From Chryseobacterium takakiae (GTDB lineage Bacteria; Bacteroidota; Bacteroidia; Flavobacteriales; Weeksellaceae), in assembly GCF_900129385.1 (NCBI RefSeq), contig NZ_FQVO01000008.1, positions 124,001 to 188,000 on the forward strand: DNA of 64,000 nucleotides, in the 5' to 3' direction. Numbering within the stretch: position 1 is the first letter of the stretch; each line of letters starts with the position of its first letter. The notes under the pieces are model-generated. The model was not told where the DNA came from, ran no database searches, and was given only the letters and a program-made list of their open reading frames with translations. The position numbers and the translations under genes are program-made. Of this stretch, positions 44,191 to 52,857 are shown one piece after another.

Positions 44191-44692
44191 GTTTTACGAA
44201 ACGGAACGACTGATTCTGCGTCCTATGGCTGTAGAAGATGCAGAGTTTATCCTGGAGCTTTATAACAGTCCCAAGTTTATCAGGTATATTGGTGACCGCT
44301 ATATCAGGACGGTTGCTGATGCGGAAAATTATATTGAAAAAAGATTTCTTCCTCAATTTGAAAAGCTGGGTTTCGGGAATTATTTAATTTTAACCAAAGA
44401 AGGAAATCACAAAATCGGAGGTGTGGGCATATTTGAAAGAGATGGCCTTGAAGTCGTTGATATCGGATTTTCTCTCTTGGAAGGATTTGAAGGAAAAGGA
44501 TATGCTTACGAAGCAGCTTTAAAAATAAAATCGGTTGGGATGAATGATTTTGGCTTAACAAAGCTTTCAGCAATTACTACAAAAGATAATGCTTCTTCCC
44601 AAAAATTAATTGAAAAGTTAGGTTTAAAGTTTCAGCGTTTTGTAAAAATTCCGAACGATCCCGAAGAACTGATGTACTACGAAACAGAATAA
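44150..44692 (+). CDS. GNAT-family N-acetyltransferase
   Basis: A 180-residue RimJ/RimL-type acetyltransferase: FYETERLILRPMAVEDAEF, then the acetyl-CoA loop GFEGKGYAYEAA (about 111-122) and the C-terminal NASSQKLIEKLGLKFQ. It may acetylate a protein N-terminus or a small amine. I chose the ATG at 44150, which overlaps the previous gene by 41 nt; the ATG at 44126 would add a Lys-rich leader that belongs to the neighbour's repeat-like basic tail. Confidence 0.82.
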   Translation: MSLKNQTNLQNGDKFYETERLILRPMAVEDAEFILELYNSPKFIRYIGDRYIRTVADAENYIEKRFLPQFEKLGFGNYLILTKEGNHKIGGVGIFERDGLEVVDIGFSLLEGFEGKGYAYEAALKIKSVGMNDFGLTKLSAITTKDNASSQKLIEKLGLKFQRFVKIPNDPEELMYYETE

Positions 44693-44717
44693 TTTTATGG
44701 TTCTTGTCTTGATTGTC

Positions 44718-44793
44718 ATGCTGAAAGCATCCAGGTATAGTATTGTAAAATAGTATGGATTTTGAAAGGCTTGAGATTAGATGCTTTCAGCAT
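44718..44793. repeat. Inverted repeat with 14-bp perfect arms
   Basis: ATGCTGAAAGCATC (44718-44731) and GATGCTTTCAGCAT (44780-44793) flank a 48-nt loop. It lies between convergent GNAT and bcp. There is no strong T-run, so a dispersed repeat is more likely than a plain terminator; a TCATGCTGAAAGCATC-like word is common in flavobacterial intergenic repeats as I recall. Confidence 0.65.
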
Positions 44794-44806
44794 ACACTTA
44801 GATTAA

Positions 44807-45256
44807 CTATCCTTCCAAAATCTGTTCGGCCGCAGTCTTCGAGGTTACTTTTTCAATCACTCTTTCACAAATTCCTTTTTCATCAAAAATAAAGGTCGTT
44901 CTCACAATTCCCATATACGTTTTGCCGAAAGTCGTTTTTTCCTGCCAAACCCCGAATTTCTCAAGAATTTCATGGCTTTCATCAGCAATGAGATCATATG
45001 GGAAAGCAAACTTGCTGTGGAAGTTTTTCTGCTTCTTTACCGAATCGCCACTGATTCCCAATAGTTGAAAACCGGCCTTTTCCAGTTTTGAGTAATTATC
45101 ACTCAGGTTACAGGCTTCTACTGTGCAGGTTGGAGTATTCGCCTGCGGATAAAAGAAAATCACCAGTTTTTTTCCGATTAATTGTTCAGAACGTACCGTT
45201 TCTCCATCCTGATTGAGTCCTTCAAATTGAGGTAATTTGTCGCCAACTTTAAGCAT
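44807..45256 (-). CDS. bcp: Thioredoxin-dependent thiol peroxidase
   Basis: A 149-residue Prx-Q/Bcp peroxiredoxin that reduces hydroperoxides. The peroxidatic C44 lies in FYPQANTPTCTVEAC with the resolving C49, plus the GISGDSVKKQKNF and GIVRTTFIFDEKG segments. It is divergent from the nth gene. There is no signal peptide, so it is cytoplasmic. Confidence 0.93.
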   Translation of the reverse strand: MLKVGDKLPQFEGLNQDGETVRSEQLIGKKLVIFFYPQANTPTCTVEACNLSDNYSKLEKAGFQLLGISGDSVKKQKNFHSKFAFPYDLIADESHEILEKFGVWQEKTTFGKTYMGIVRTTFIFDEKGICERVIEKVTSKTAAEQILEG

Positions 45257-45288
45257 AATGTTTATTTTTGTTCAAATTTAATGGTTAC

Positions 45289-45909
45289 ATGACAAAAAAG
45301 CAAAGAGCTGAACTCGTTCAGAGAGAATTGGAAAAATTGTATCCCCAAGTACCTATTCCTTTGGATCATACCGATCCGTATACTCTAATGGTTGCGGTGG
45401 CACTTTCGGCACAGACTACCGATAAAAAAGTGAACCAGGTTACTCCGGAGCTGTTCCGGGTTGCAGGGACCCCCGAAAAGATGGCGCAATTGGAAGTGGA
45501 AGAAATAAGGGAGCTGATCAAAGAAATCGGGTTATCCAATACAAAGGCCAGAAACCTGAAAAGAATGGCAGAACTGCTTTTGGAAAGACATAATGGGGTA
45601 GTGCCGCAAACGTATGAAGAACTTGAAGCATTGCCTGGCGTCGGTCACAAAACGGCTTCAGTAGTAATGAGCCAGGGTTTCGGATTTCCTGCATTTCCGG
45701 TGGACACCCATATTCATCGTTTGATGACACAGTGGAAACTGACTTCCGGAAAAAACGTCGTAGAAACAGAAAAAGATGCAAAAGCAATATGGCCGGAAAG
45801 TGTTTGGAATAAACTCCATCTTCAGATTATTTTCTACGGAAGAGAATATTCTCCGGCAAGAGGAAAAGGAGAGAAAGATTTTATTACGAAAATGCTGTTT
45901 GAAAAATAA
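45289..45909 (+). CDS. nth: Endonuclease III lacking the iron-sulfur cluster loop
   Basis: DNA glycosylase/AP lyase for oxidised pyrimidines. The helix-hairpin-helix and catalytic K121 (LPGVGHKTAS) and D139 (PVDTHIHR) align with E. coli K120 and D138. The canonical C-terminal four-cysteine [4Fe-4S] loop is absent: after YGREYSPARGKGEK the protein ends without any cysteine. Start is the ATG at 45289; an in-frame upstream start at 45268 is less typical. Length is 206 aa. It is divergent from bcp and a dispersed repeat follows. Confidence 0.92.
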   Translation: MTKKQRAELVQRELEKLYPQVPIPLDHTDPYTLMVAVALSAQTTDKKVNQVTPELFRVAGTPEKMAQLEVEEIRELIKEIGLSNTKARNLKRMAELLLERHNGVVPQTYEELEALPGVGHKTASVVMSQGFGFPAFPVDTHIHRLMTQWKLTSGKNVVETEKDAKAIWPESVWNKLHLQIIFYGREYSPARGKGEKDFITKMLFEK

Positions 45910-45921
45910 TGAAGCATACAA

Positions 45922-45977
45922 ATTCCCCTCCTTTGGAGGGGTGGCGAAAATTCGAGAGAATTTTTGACGGGGTGGTT
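45922..45977. repeat. Dispersed two-hairpin repeat, copy 2
   Basis: Same 56-bp element as at 20948-21003, differing only around the second hairpin (CGAAAATTCGAGAGAA here). Both copies lie in gene-end intergenic spacers. Confidence 0.85.
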
Positions 45978-45987
45978 AAAAAGAGAA

Positions 45988-46431
45988 CTATACGTCAAGC
46001 AACCTGCGATGATAATTAACCTGTCCCAAATGATAGCTTAAATGCCCGAACAAATGAATCAGGAAATATTCTGTGGTCATAGAATAACCCAGAGGCTGTT
46101 CAGGATACTCTTTCTGAAGATCCTCTGCAGATAGCTTTTCAAGCGTAAGGGCTACCGTTTCAATCGTCTTATCGATCTGCTGAATCAGTTTGGTTCTCAA
46201 AATATCTTTTAAAGAAAATTCAAGCTCTCTGTTTCGTATATAGCCTGAATTTCCAAGCATCATTCCAATATAATGGTTGAGGTTTCCAATCAAATGAAGA
46301 CAAAGGTTTCCGGCAGAATTAGAAATATTTTTGTCTGTTTTCCAGATATTTACTTCATCTTGATAAGAATCAATTTCTGTTCTTAATTTATTTAAATCTC
46401 TTTTGAAAAGGGACAGTAAGCTTTGTTTCAT
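45988..46431 (-). CDS. DinB-like protein (DUF1572)
   Basis: A 147-residue four-helix bundle of the DinB/YfiT type. The helix NLCLHLIGNLNHYIGMMLG gives one metal-histidine pair and EYFLIHLFGHLSYHLGQVN gives another, as in DinB-fold metalloproteins linked to thiol transfer. The substrate is unknown. The next gene on the minus strand begins immediately upstream. Confidence 0.78.
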   Translation of the reverse strand: MKQSLLSLFKRDLNKLRTEIDSYQDEVNIWKTDKNISNSAGNLCLHLIGNLNHYIGMMLGNSGYIRNRELEFSLKDILRTKLIQQIDKTIETVALTLEKLSAEDLQKEYPEQPLGYSMTTEYFLIHLFGHLSYHLGQVNYHRRLLDV

Positions 46432-47025
46432 TTATTTGATTTTTGTTCTGAAATATCCTTGAAAAAATTTAGTAACCGACGAATCAATTTTAGTTTTATA
46501 CTTTATAAATCCGTAAATGCTGTCGTTTCTTTTAAATTTCGACTTATCAAGAGTCAAATTCTGATAAACGGGAGAAGAATTTATAAATTTGACTTCACCT
46601 TTTCGAGTTTTGGGATCAATATCTCTGATCAAAAATTGATCCTCAGAAACCTTTATCAAGACACCGTTTCCAAAATATCCGTTATAATTATTCAGCCAAA
46701 TGCTAAGAGTATCATTTTTGTACTGTGCAGAACATTTATAATCGTCAAATGTAAAGAATTGTAATCTTTTTCTTCTTTCTAAAAACATCTCATAATAATA
46801 ATCTTCTTGTACAATAAATGCCGTCCTTGATGTACTTTCAATTTTTTCACTTTTATATAATATTAGCTCAGGATATTTTGAAATGAGTTTAAATGTATCA
46901 TTTTTATTCAATTTTTTATCAATCTTAAATTTTTCAAACTTCTCCATTTTACTTTTTCCGGATTCACAGCTTAAAAAGAGTATCCCCAAAGCAAAAATTA
47001 TGATGAAGTAAATGGGCCTCATCAT
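46432..47025 (-). CDS. Lipoprotein of unknown function
   Basis: A 197-residue lipoprotein: signal MMRPIYFIIIFALGILFLSC with lipobox LFLSC, then a charged, beta-rich body with YYYEMFLERRKRLQFFTF and VLIKVSEDQFLI. No family recognised. It ends at the base before the DinB-like stop-start junction, so the two are probably co-transcribed. Confidence 0.72.
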   Translation of the reverse strand: MMRPIYFIIIFALGILFLSCESGKSKMEKFEKFKIDKKLNKNDTFKLISKYPELILYKSEKIESTSRTAFIVQEDYYYEMFLERRKRLQFFTFDDYKCSAQYKNDTLSIWLNNYNGYFGNGVLIKVSEDQFLIRDIDPKTRKGEVKFINSSPVYQNLTLDKSKFKRNDSIYGFIKYKTKIDSSVTKFFQGYFRTKIK

Positions 47026-47080
47026 GGTTACTTAAAATATCTAAACAAAAAGGCACAAAAAAGATTCATGATTTCAATTT

Positions 47081-47470
47081 TTAATGAGGAATTTCTTCAA
47101 TAAGAATTTTATTTCCCGATTTATCATAATAAATACAGGTAAACTGATCAAGATCCACAATCCACTTCTCAATTCCTGTCCGGGCACAGTCTTCGCAGAA
47201 TTTCATATAATCCGTTTCACCCCGCTGATGGCTTTTCAGTTGGTTAACAAATAATTCTTTATCAACCGTGTTTTCAACGGTTAGCTCATCATACTGAGGT
47301 TGGGATTTTGTGGTGTAGCCATTCTCTCCGACATATTCCGTATGACTGTCTTTTACCCAGGTTTCGAAAGACCGTACTCCGAATTCTTTTATCTCTTGAA
47401 TGTAAACCGGAAAATCTGCTCCCGATTTTACTTTGGCGTGTGCCGCTTCAATCTGTTCTACGGTAAACAT
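47081..47470 (-). CDS. DUF1398 domain protein
   Basis: A 129-residue cytoplasmic protein of the DUF1398 family, recognised by MFTVEQIEAAHAKVKSGADFP and FVNQLKSHQRGETDY...FCEDCARTG. The two cysteines in CEDC may bind metal or form a redox pair. The physiological role is not established. Confidence 0.82.
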   Translation of the reverse strand: MFTVEQIEAAHAKVKSGADFPVYIQEIKEFGVRSFETWVKDSHTEYVGENGYTTKSQPQYDELTVENTVDKELFVNQLKSHQRGETDYMKFCEDCARTGIEKWIVDLDQFTCIYYDKSGNKILIEEIPH

Positions 47471-47642
47471 TTTTATTTGTATTTTTTTAAACTTGATTTT
47501 AGTGCAAAAGAGGCAAATAATTTTAAAAATATTTAATTAAAGTCAATTAAAAGTTTTCAAAAGCGTATGTTTTCTTTTAAATTCTATTGATTTTTCTCAA
47601 GAATTTTATCTAAATCTTTGTTTCTTTTACGGTAAAAATTAC

Positions 47643-49439
47643 TTATTTCTGCTTTTGCGCCCACAATTCCATTTTCCGGTTCAGGACATCCAGAGGAAGA
47701 CAGCCCTGATTCAGGATTTCATCATGAAACTTGGCCAGACTAAATTCGCTTCCCAGCTCTTTCTGATATTTTTCCCTCAGCTCACGAATTCTTAAAGATC
47801 CTATTTTATACCCTAAAGCTTGTCCCGGCATGGCCATATAGCGTTCTACTTCAGCCGTTGCGCCGCCTTCATCATAAGAAATATTACTTAAAAAGTATTT
47901 GATTGCCTCTTCTCTTGTCATTCTTCCGGTATGAAGGCCGGTATCAACCACCAATCTTACAGCTCTCAGCATTTGATCACTTAAATAGCCCATTTTCTGA
48001 TAAGGGTCCGTATACAACCCGAATTCAGGGCCTAAAGTCTCACAGTAATGCGCCCATCCTTCACCATACGCACCAAACCATCCGAATCTCATGAATTTGG
48101 GGAGTCTGGTGTTTTCCTGCTGCAAAGAAACCTGGTAGTGATGTCCCGGAATTGCCTCATGCAAAAATAAAGACTCCATTCCGGAAGTTACATTGAATTT
48201 TGAAGGATCCGGAAGCGGAACATAGAAAATTCCCGGTCTTTTTCCATCCGGTGTTCCCTGTATATATTCGGCGCTCGCACTGGCTTCCCTGAATTTTTCG
48301 GTCTGTCTGATCTCAAATTTCGTCTTTGGAGTTACAGAAAACATCGTTTTCAGCTTAGGAGTAATTTTCGTTAAAATTCCATTAAAAGCATCCAGTGCTT
48401 CTTTTGATGTTTTGTAAGGCATCGCTTTCGGATCTGTTTTTACATAGCTGATGAATTCTTCAAGTGTTCCGCTAAAGCCCACCTGCTGTTTTACTTTTTC
48501 CATCTCGGCACGAAGCATGGCAACCTGCTGAAGCCCGATTTTATTGATTTCTTCTGGCGTTTTATCGGTAGTGGTCCAGCTTTTAGCATAATACTGATAT
48601 ATTTCTTTTCCATTGGGAAGACTGTTGTAGCCATCTGTATCTCTTGCTTTTGGCAGGTATTCTTTTTCTAAAAAATCTCCCATTTTTGTATAAGCCGGAA
48701 TGATCTTCTGGGTAATGGCATCTTTATACAATTTTGAAAACCTATCTTTTTGCTCTTTGCTGAAATCTTTCGGAAAATTTCGTATCGGTCCGTAAAAAAT
48801 ATTTTTATCCAGATCTGCCGTGATGATTTCTTCAGCTCTCATTTGTGGGATCATCTTGGCAACCAGTTTTTTAGGCAAGACCATTTTATTGCTGATCCCT
48901 TCCCGGAAATTATCCGTCGCAGCATTCATCCAGTCCGGAAACTTTTCCATTCTTTTAAGCCAGTCGCTGTAGTCTTTTTCGGTTTTAAAGGGCTGGCTTC
49001 CTTCTCCGCTTCCGTACAGCGGAAAGTTCAGCGGCAGTCCGCCAAACTGAGTAAAAGGGATATATTCGGGATGATAATCATACGCCTGGATTTTATCTTT
49101 CAGGGTAAAATTCAGGACATCATACACTACTTTATCTTCATCGGAAAGGTTTTTATAATCCACATTTTCAAGCTGCTTTTCTACAGATCGATAAAAAGCC
49201 ACTTCCCCGGAAATAAAATCTTTATCAATGGTAATGGGAAGCTGGTCATTATATCGTAAGTCACCCTGCGCAGTGGCATCAAGCGGATAAAGTTTCAGGT
49301 ATTGCTCATAATAATTGGAAGCAATAGAATCAAGATTAGAAGGGGTAACCTTGGTTAAAGGAGAATCAGATTTTTTGCAGGAAGCAAGACTCAGCACCAG
49401 GCTAAAACCTATAATACTTTTTGATATAATATGTTTCAT
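47643..49439 (-). CDS. DUF885 lipoprotein, zinc-peptidase-like
   Basis: A 598-residue lipoprotein: lipobox LASC at the end of the signal (C22), DUF885 domain over most of the length, and a conserved HEAIPGHHYQV segment (about 428-438) that is an HExxH-like metal site, with FGAYGEGWAHYCE. Some relatives are annotated as metallopeptidases, so extracytoplasmic peptide hydrolysis is plausible. No operon partner was found. Confidence 0.85.
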   Translation of the reverse strand: MKHIISKSIIGFSLVLSLASCKKSDSPLTKVTPSNLDSIASNYYEQYLKLYPLDATAQGDLRYNDQLPITIDKDFISGEVAFYRSVEKQLENVDYKNLSDEDKVVYDVLNFTLKDKIQAYDYHPEYIPFTQFGGLPLNFPLYGSGEGSQPFKTEKDYSDWLKRMEKFPDWMNAATDNFREGISNKMVLPKKLVAKMIPQMRAEEIITADLDKNIFYGPIRNFPKDFSKEQKDRFSKLYKDAITQKIIPAYTKMGDFLEKEYLPKARDTDGYNSLPNGKEIYQYYAKSWTTTDKTPEEINKIGLQQVAMLRAEMEKVKQQVGFSGTLEEFISYVKTDPKAMPYKTSKEALDAFNGILTKITPKLKTMFSVTPKTKFEIRQTEKFREASASAEYIQGTPDGKRPGIFYVPLPDPSKFNVTSGMESLFLHEAIPGHHYQVSLQQENTRLPKFMRFGWFGAYGEGWAHYCETLGPEFGLYTDPYQKMGYLSDQMLRAVRLVVDTGLHTGRMTREEAIKYFLSNISYDEGGATAEVERYMAMPGQALGYKIGSLRIRELREKYQKELGSEFSLAKFHDEILNQGCLPLDVLNRKMELWAQKQK

Positions 49440-49676
49440 TCTTCGGAATTCTTTATAAAAAACAAATGTAAATATTTAAAGTATAAAAGCGGTAAAAGAT
49501 TTCTGCATGGGTAGTGCTTATTTAAAGCCGGGCTTTATTTGATTAAACTATAATTATCCGGAATGATTGTGGTTTGGTGTTTGTATAATGTATTCTTAAA
49601 ATTATTCAACAATCATCATAAATAACGATTTTAAAAAAATAATTTTCAAAAAATTTTTCACGTTCAATCTATTTTT

Positions 49677-49684
49677 TATCTTTG
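49677..49684 (+). promoter_or_regulatory. Candidate -7 box for the 153-aa protein gene
   Basis: TATCTTTG, 49 bp ahead of the ATG at 49733. No -33 TTG in range. The remainder of 49440-49732 shows nothing else. Confidence 0.4.
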
Positions 49685-49732
49685 TTGAAAACGTTTAACA
49701 ATCATATTATTACAGCTCTTTTTTAAGAAATA

Positions 49733-50194
49733 ATGAAAGGGATTTTAAAAATTTACCATCCGGACGAAACGCTAAAGTACAATATCAGAAACACTTATTG
49801 TAAAGCGGTTTACAGCAACCAACAGCATTTTTTAGAGGTTGAGATCATCACGGATGACGGTCTGGATCATGTGGAGGATGATTCTCTGCAGTACAACTTT
49901 CCTCAGCTTTCACTTGAAGTTTTTGATTTTCCTATCGAATCTGCGGAAATAGAAGGGAAAACGATTACCATTAATGATTCTGATGAAGATACTTTCACCG
50001 AAGTAGATCTTTTTGATGATGAAGAAGCTTTTATCTACGATAATGAGCTGCTGTTTGATAAAAATGAGAAAGGCGAGCTTCAGGTAGTTTGGAAAGGAAC
50101 CATTGATGATTTTTATACCGGATCCGATACACCGATTCCTTTCAGGCTGAAATGTGAATTTAGTCAGGATGATATAGAAGTAGACGAAGATTAA
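49733..50194 (+). CDS. Acidic cytoplasmic protein of unknown function
   Basis: A 153-residue protein with about 30 percent Asp/Glu, including DGLDHVEDDSLQYNF, NDSDEDTFTEVDLFDDEEAF and a C-terminal DDIEVDED. The start MKGILKIYHPDETLKYNIR is a beta-hairpin-like segment. No family recognised. It precedes the exbB operon by 180 bp with a hairpin in between. Confidence 0.7.
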   Translation: MKGILKIYHPDETLKYNIRNTYCKAVYSNQQHFLEVEIITDDGLDHVEDDSLQYNFPQLSLEVFDFPIESAEIEGKTITINDSDEDTFTEVDLFDDEEAFIYDNELLFDKNEKGELQVVWKGTIDDFYTGSDTPIPFRLKCEFSQDDIEVDED

Positions 50195-50227
50195 TTGTAA
50201 TCTCCGCCTTCTTCTCCGAAATTTTAT

Positions 50228-50267
50228 AGCAGATTTCTTTTCAGATTTTTTTGGAAAGAAATTTGCT
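50228..50267. other. Intergenic hairpin before exbB
   Basis: AGCAGATTTCTTT (50228-50240) and AAAGAAATTTGCT (50255-50267) match at 12 of 13 positions. A weak U-tract follows, so it may be a terminator of the preceding gene or an mRNA-stability element. Confidence 0.45.
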
Positions 50268-50335
50268 GTTGCTGAAAAGAACAGTTTTTAATGTGTTTTA
50301 AGCTTTTTTTAAGATACCATTTCATAATATTCCAC

Positions 50336-50343
50336 TACATTTG
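50336..50343 (+). promoter_or_regulatory. -7 box of the exbB operon
   Basis: TACATTTG matches TAnnTTTG, 31 bp ahead of the exbB ATG; no clear -33. Confidence 0.5.
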
Positions 50344-50373
50344 TCGTTACAACTCTTATAAAAATACAGATTA

Positions 50374-51078
50374 ATGCTGATAACGGAACTTACTCAGATT
50401 TTGTTTGCACAAGTTGCTGCACCTACGGTGGCGGCGGAAGATTTAGAATTTTCATTTTGGAAAATCATGTTTCATGGGGGAGCTTTTGCCAAAATAGTCA
50501 TGGTGACCGTGCTCCTTTTGGGTGTATTTTCCGTTTACCTGTTCTTTGAACGTTTTTTCTTTATCAAAAGGCTTACTTCTAAAACAGATGCCAACTTCAT
50601 GGATAATATTGAAGACTTTATCAAAGAAGGAAAAATAGAATCTGCATTGGACTACTGCAAAAGACAGAACTCTCCGGAAGGAAGAATCCTGGAAAAAGGA
50701 ATTTCAAGGCTGGGAAGGCCGGTGTCCGATATTGTAAGCGCAATGGAATCTCAGGCACAGGTGGAGGTCGCTAATATGGAGAAAAACCTGAATCTTCTGG
50801 CGGTAGTTCCTAGTATTGCTCCGATGCTGGGACTTTTGGGAACGGTAATCGGGATGATCATCGCTTTCTTTAATCTTTCCCATGCAAGCGGCTCTTTTTC
50901 GCCCAAAACTTTATCAGAAGGTATTTATACGGCGTTGGGGCAAACTGCAGTAGGTCTTGCAGTAGCCATTCCGGCTAACTTTTTCTACAATTTATTATTA
51001 ACAAGAATTGATAAATTTGTATTGAAAGCACAGAACATGTCCGGAGAATTTTTAGATCTTATCAACAAACCTTTATAA
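50374..51078 (+). CDS. exbB: ExbB/TolQ proton channel subunit
   Basis: A 234-residue inner-membrane protein of the TonB energy complex: an N-terminal helix (VMVTVLLLGVFSVYLFFE, about 40-57), a large cytoplasmic loop, and two helices with the MotA/ExbB signature (NLLAVVPSIAPMLGLLGTVIGMI, GIYTALGQTAVGLAVAIPAN). It forms the proton-driven motor with ExbD. The operon exbB-exbD-tonB supplies energy to TonB-dependent receptors such as the one at 21136. Confidence 0.92.
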   Translation: MLITELTQILFAQVAAPTVAAEDLEFSFWKIMFHGGAFAKIVMVTVLLLGVFSVYLFFERFFFIKRLTSKTDANFMDNIEDFIKEGKIESALDYCKRQNSPEGRILEKGISRLGRPVSDIVSAMESQAQVEVANMEKNLNLLAVVPSIAPMLGLLGTVIGMIIAFFNLSHASGSFSPKTLSEGIYTALGQTAVGLAVAIPANFFYNLLLTRIDKFVLKAQNMSGEFLDLINKPL

Positions 51079-51136
51079 TCTTCATATGAAACCGCAAGGT
51101 TCCGTCTGATCATTAAAAATTAGTAAAAATAAACAG

Positions 51137-51535
51137 ATGAAAATTCAGAGAAGAAATAAAGCAAATCCCGAGTTCAGTCTTGCAGCGATGACCGATGTTA
51201 TCCTGTTGATGCTGATCTTCTTTATGGTAACATCATCCGCCGCCAATCAAAGTGCCATTGATGTGAAATTACCAAAAACGGGAGCTGTTGAAGATAATAT
51301 TCCTAATCCTTTAACGGTAAGTATCAAACCGGACGGATCTTATTTTGTAGACGACAGTCCTGTAGAAAAAGCACAGCTTGAACAAACGATCGTGAATAAA
51401 CTGGCGAGCCAGACGAATAAATCGTTTACCATCCGTGCAGACGAAAATACCATGCATAAAGACGTTGTTTTTGCCATGGAAATTGCTGAAAAGTATAAAT
51501 TCAATATTGCTATTGCGACAGTTAAAGATAAATAA
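51137..51535 (+). CDS. exbD: ExbD subunit
   Basis: A 132-residue protein with a single N-terminal membrane helix (LAAMTDVILLMLIFFMVTSS, D at about 19 as the proton-channel aspartate) and a periplasmic ExbD fold. It partners ExbB 58 nt upstream. Confidence 0.92.
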   Translation: MKIQRRNKANPEFSLAAMTDVILLMLIFFMVTSSAANQSAIDVKLPKTGAVEDNIPNPLTVSIKPDGSYFVDDSPVEKAQLEQTIVNKLASQTNKSFTIRADENTMHKDVVFAMEIAEKYKFNIAIATVKDK

Positions 51536-51569
51536 CAATTCCGAAACTCTCTGAAATGATCTTTTTAAA

Positions 51570-52451
51570 ATGAGAAGCCATATTATAGACAAAAACGAAC
51601 AGAATAGAGACCGGGTAAAAAGTGCATTGCTTTCTATCCTGATCTGGTCTGCCATCTTATTGTTTGTTTTTTTATATAAGTTGAAACCAGAGTTGGATGA
51701 GCAGCCTGAAATTATAACAACCATGCTAGTGAATTTCGGAGACAACCGAAATGGGAGCGGAGCAGAAGAGCCTGCCGACCAGCCGGGAAGCCTTGCAGCA
51801 GCAACGGAAAATGTTACTGATCCTGCAGAAGCCACAGTTCCTGAAACCAAAACGGTCTTAAAACCCGAGCCTCAGCCTGAAACCCAAAAATCTGAAGCAA
51901 AAGAAAAAATCATTACCGGGAACAATTCGAAAATAACTGTACCTAAAAAAGAAGAATCCAAAGCGGAAACTAAAAAATCTGCAGCAAGCACAAGCGCTGC
52001 TAAAAATACCAAGAAATCCGGAGCGGTAACCTCCAATTCAAAAACAGGAAATGGTGACGGAAAAGGAACGGCAGCCATTGGAAATCTCATCAGAGGACGA
52101 GGAACTAAAGCCGGAAGCCAGGGAGACGGAGACGGCATCGGAAATGCAGGAGATCCTTTGGGCGGAGACGGAAACGGCGACAGTAAAGTCGGGATCGACA
52201 GAAAGCTTGTAGGCTTCATACCGGGAACTATGGGAAGAGGAGGAGCGCAGCCGGCCAACAGCTGTACGGCAAGTGGGACAATCACCATATCTTATACGGT
52301 TGATAAAGCCGGAAATGTAGTGTCTGCAAGAAGATCAGGAGGAACTTCCGATCCGTGCATCACTTCAAATGCCATATCATGGGTAAAGAAATATGTAAAG
52401 GCTGAAAGAGCCAGTGTTTCTTCTACCGGAACTTATAAAATCACTTTCTAA
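51570..52451 (+). CDS. TonB-like energy transducer
   Basis: A 293-residue TonB-family protein: one membrane helix (SALLSILIWSAILLFVFLYKL, about 17-37), a long low-complexity linker (Pro/Lys/Glu, then Gly/Asp repeats such as GDGDGIGNAGDPLGGDGNGD), and a C-terminal TonB-like domain with SGTITISYTVDKAGNVVSAR. The linker would span the periplasm to reach receptors. It is the third gene of the exbB operon and ends at a terminator that overlaps the convergent gene. Confidence 0.85.
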   Translation: MRSHIIDKNEQNRDRVKSALLSILIWSAILLFVFLYKLKPELDEQPEIITTMLVNFGDNRNGSGAEEPADQPGSLAAATENVTDPAEATVPETKTVLKPEPQPETQKSEAKEKIITGNNSKITVPKKEESKAETKKSAASTSAAKNTKKSGAVTSNSKTGNGDGKGTAAIGNLIRGRGTKAGSQGDGDGIGNAGDPLGGDGNGDSKVGIDRKLVGFIPGTMGRGGAQPANSCTASGTITISYTVDKAGNVVSARRSGGTSDPCITSNAISWVKKYVKAERASVSSTGTYKITF

Positions 52452-52456
52452 CTTAC

Positions 52457-52483
52457 AAAAGCACTTATTCAAGTGCTTTTTTT
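52457..52483. terminator. Terminator shared by the TonB-like gene and the convergent ORF end
   Basis: AAAAGCACTT (52457-52466) and AAGTGCTTTT (52471-52480) form a 10-bp stem with a 4-nt loop, then TTTATTT. Minus-strand codons for the last residues (KKALE) of the 130-aa protein lie inside the hairpin. Confidence 0.85.
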
Positions 52484-52857
52484 ATTTCTGAAATTCTGTT
52501 GATTACCGGAAGTGCAAAAATACCGCTGGTCTGAAGATACAGTTCGTAAAATGTTTTTGCTTTGTCAAGAAAGTCATTATTCGCTTCTGTTTTTCCTTTA
52601 AAATAAAAAAGATTGCCCAGCATTTCATAATAATCTTTGTGGTCTCTTTCCTGTCTTTCGTTGACAATTTCAATCAATTCTTCTTTTGTTCTGGAAGAAA
52701 TCTCCGTGAAGCTCACCTTGAAAATATCCCTCATCAAAGAATCGAAATCCAGTTCTTTCTGCATTAAACTTTCTTCAGGCTTATCCAGGATCAGCTTTTC
52801 CAGTGCCTGGCTTAATTGTCTTATAAGTCTTAAAGTAAATTCTTTATCTGTGATCAT
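52465..52857 (-). CDS. Helical protein of unknown function
   Basis: A 130-residue all-helical cytoplasmic protein, rich in Glu/Lys/Leu (e.g. FTLRLIRQLSQALEKLILDK, RTKEELIEIVNERQERD). No family recognised. It overlaps the upstream membrane-protein gene by 14 nt, so they are translationally coupled, and its end is read through a terminator stem. Confidence 0.65.
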   Translation of the reverse strand: MITDKEFTLRLIRQLSQALEKLILDKPEESLMQKELDFDSLMRDIFKVSFTEISSRTKEELIEIVNERQERDHKDYYEMLGNLFYFKGKTEANNDFLDKAKTFYELYLQTSGIFALPVINRISEIKKALE

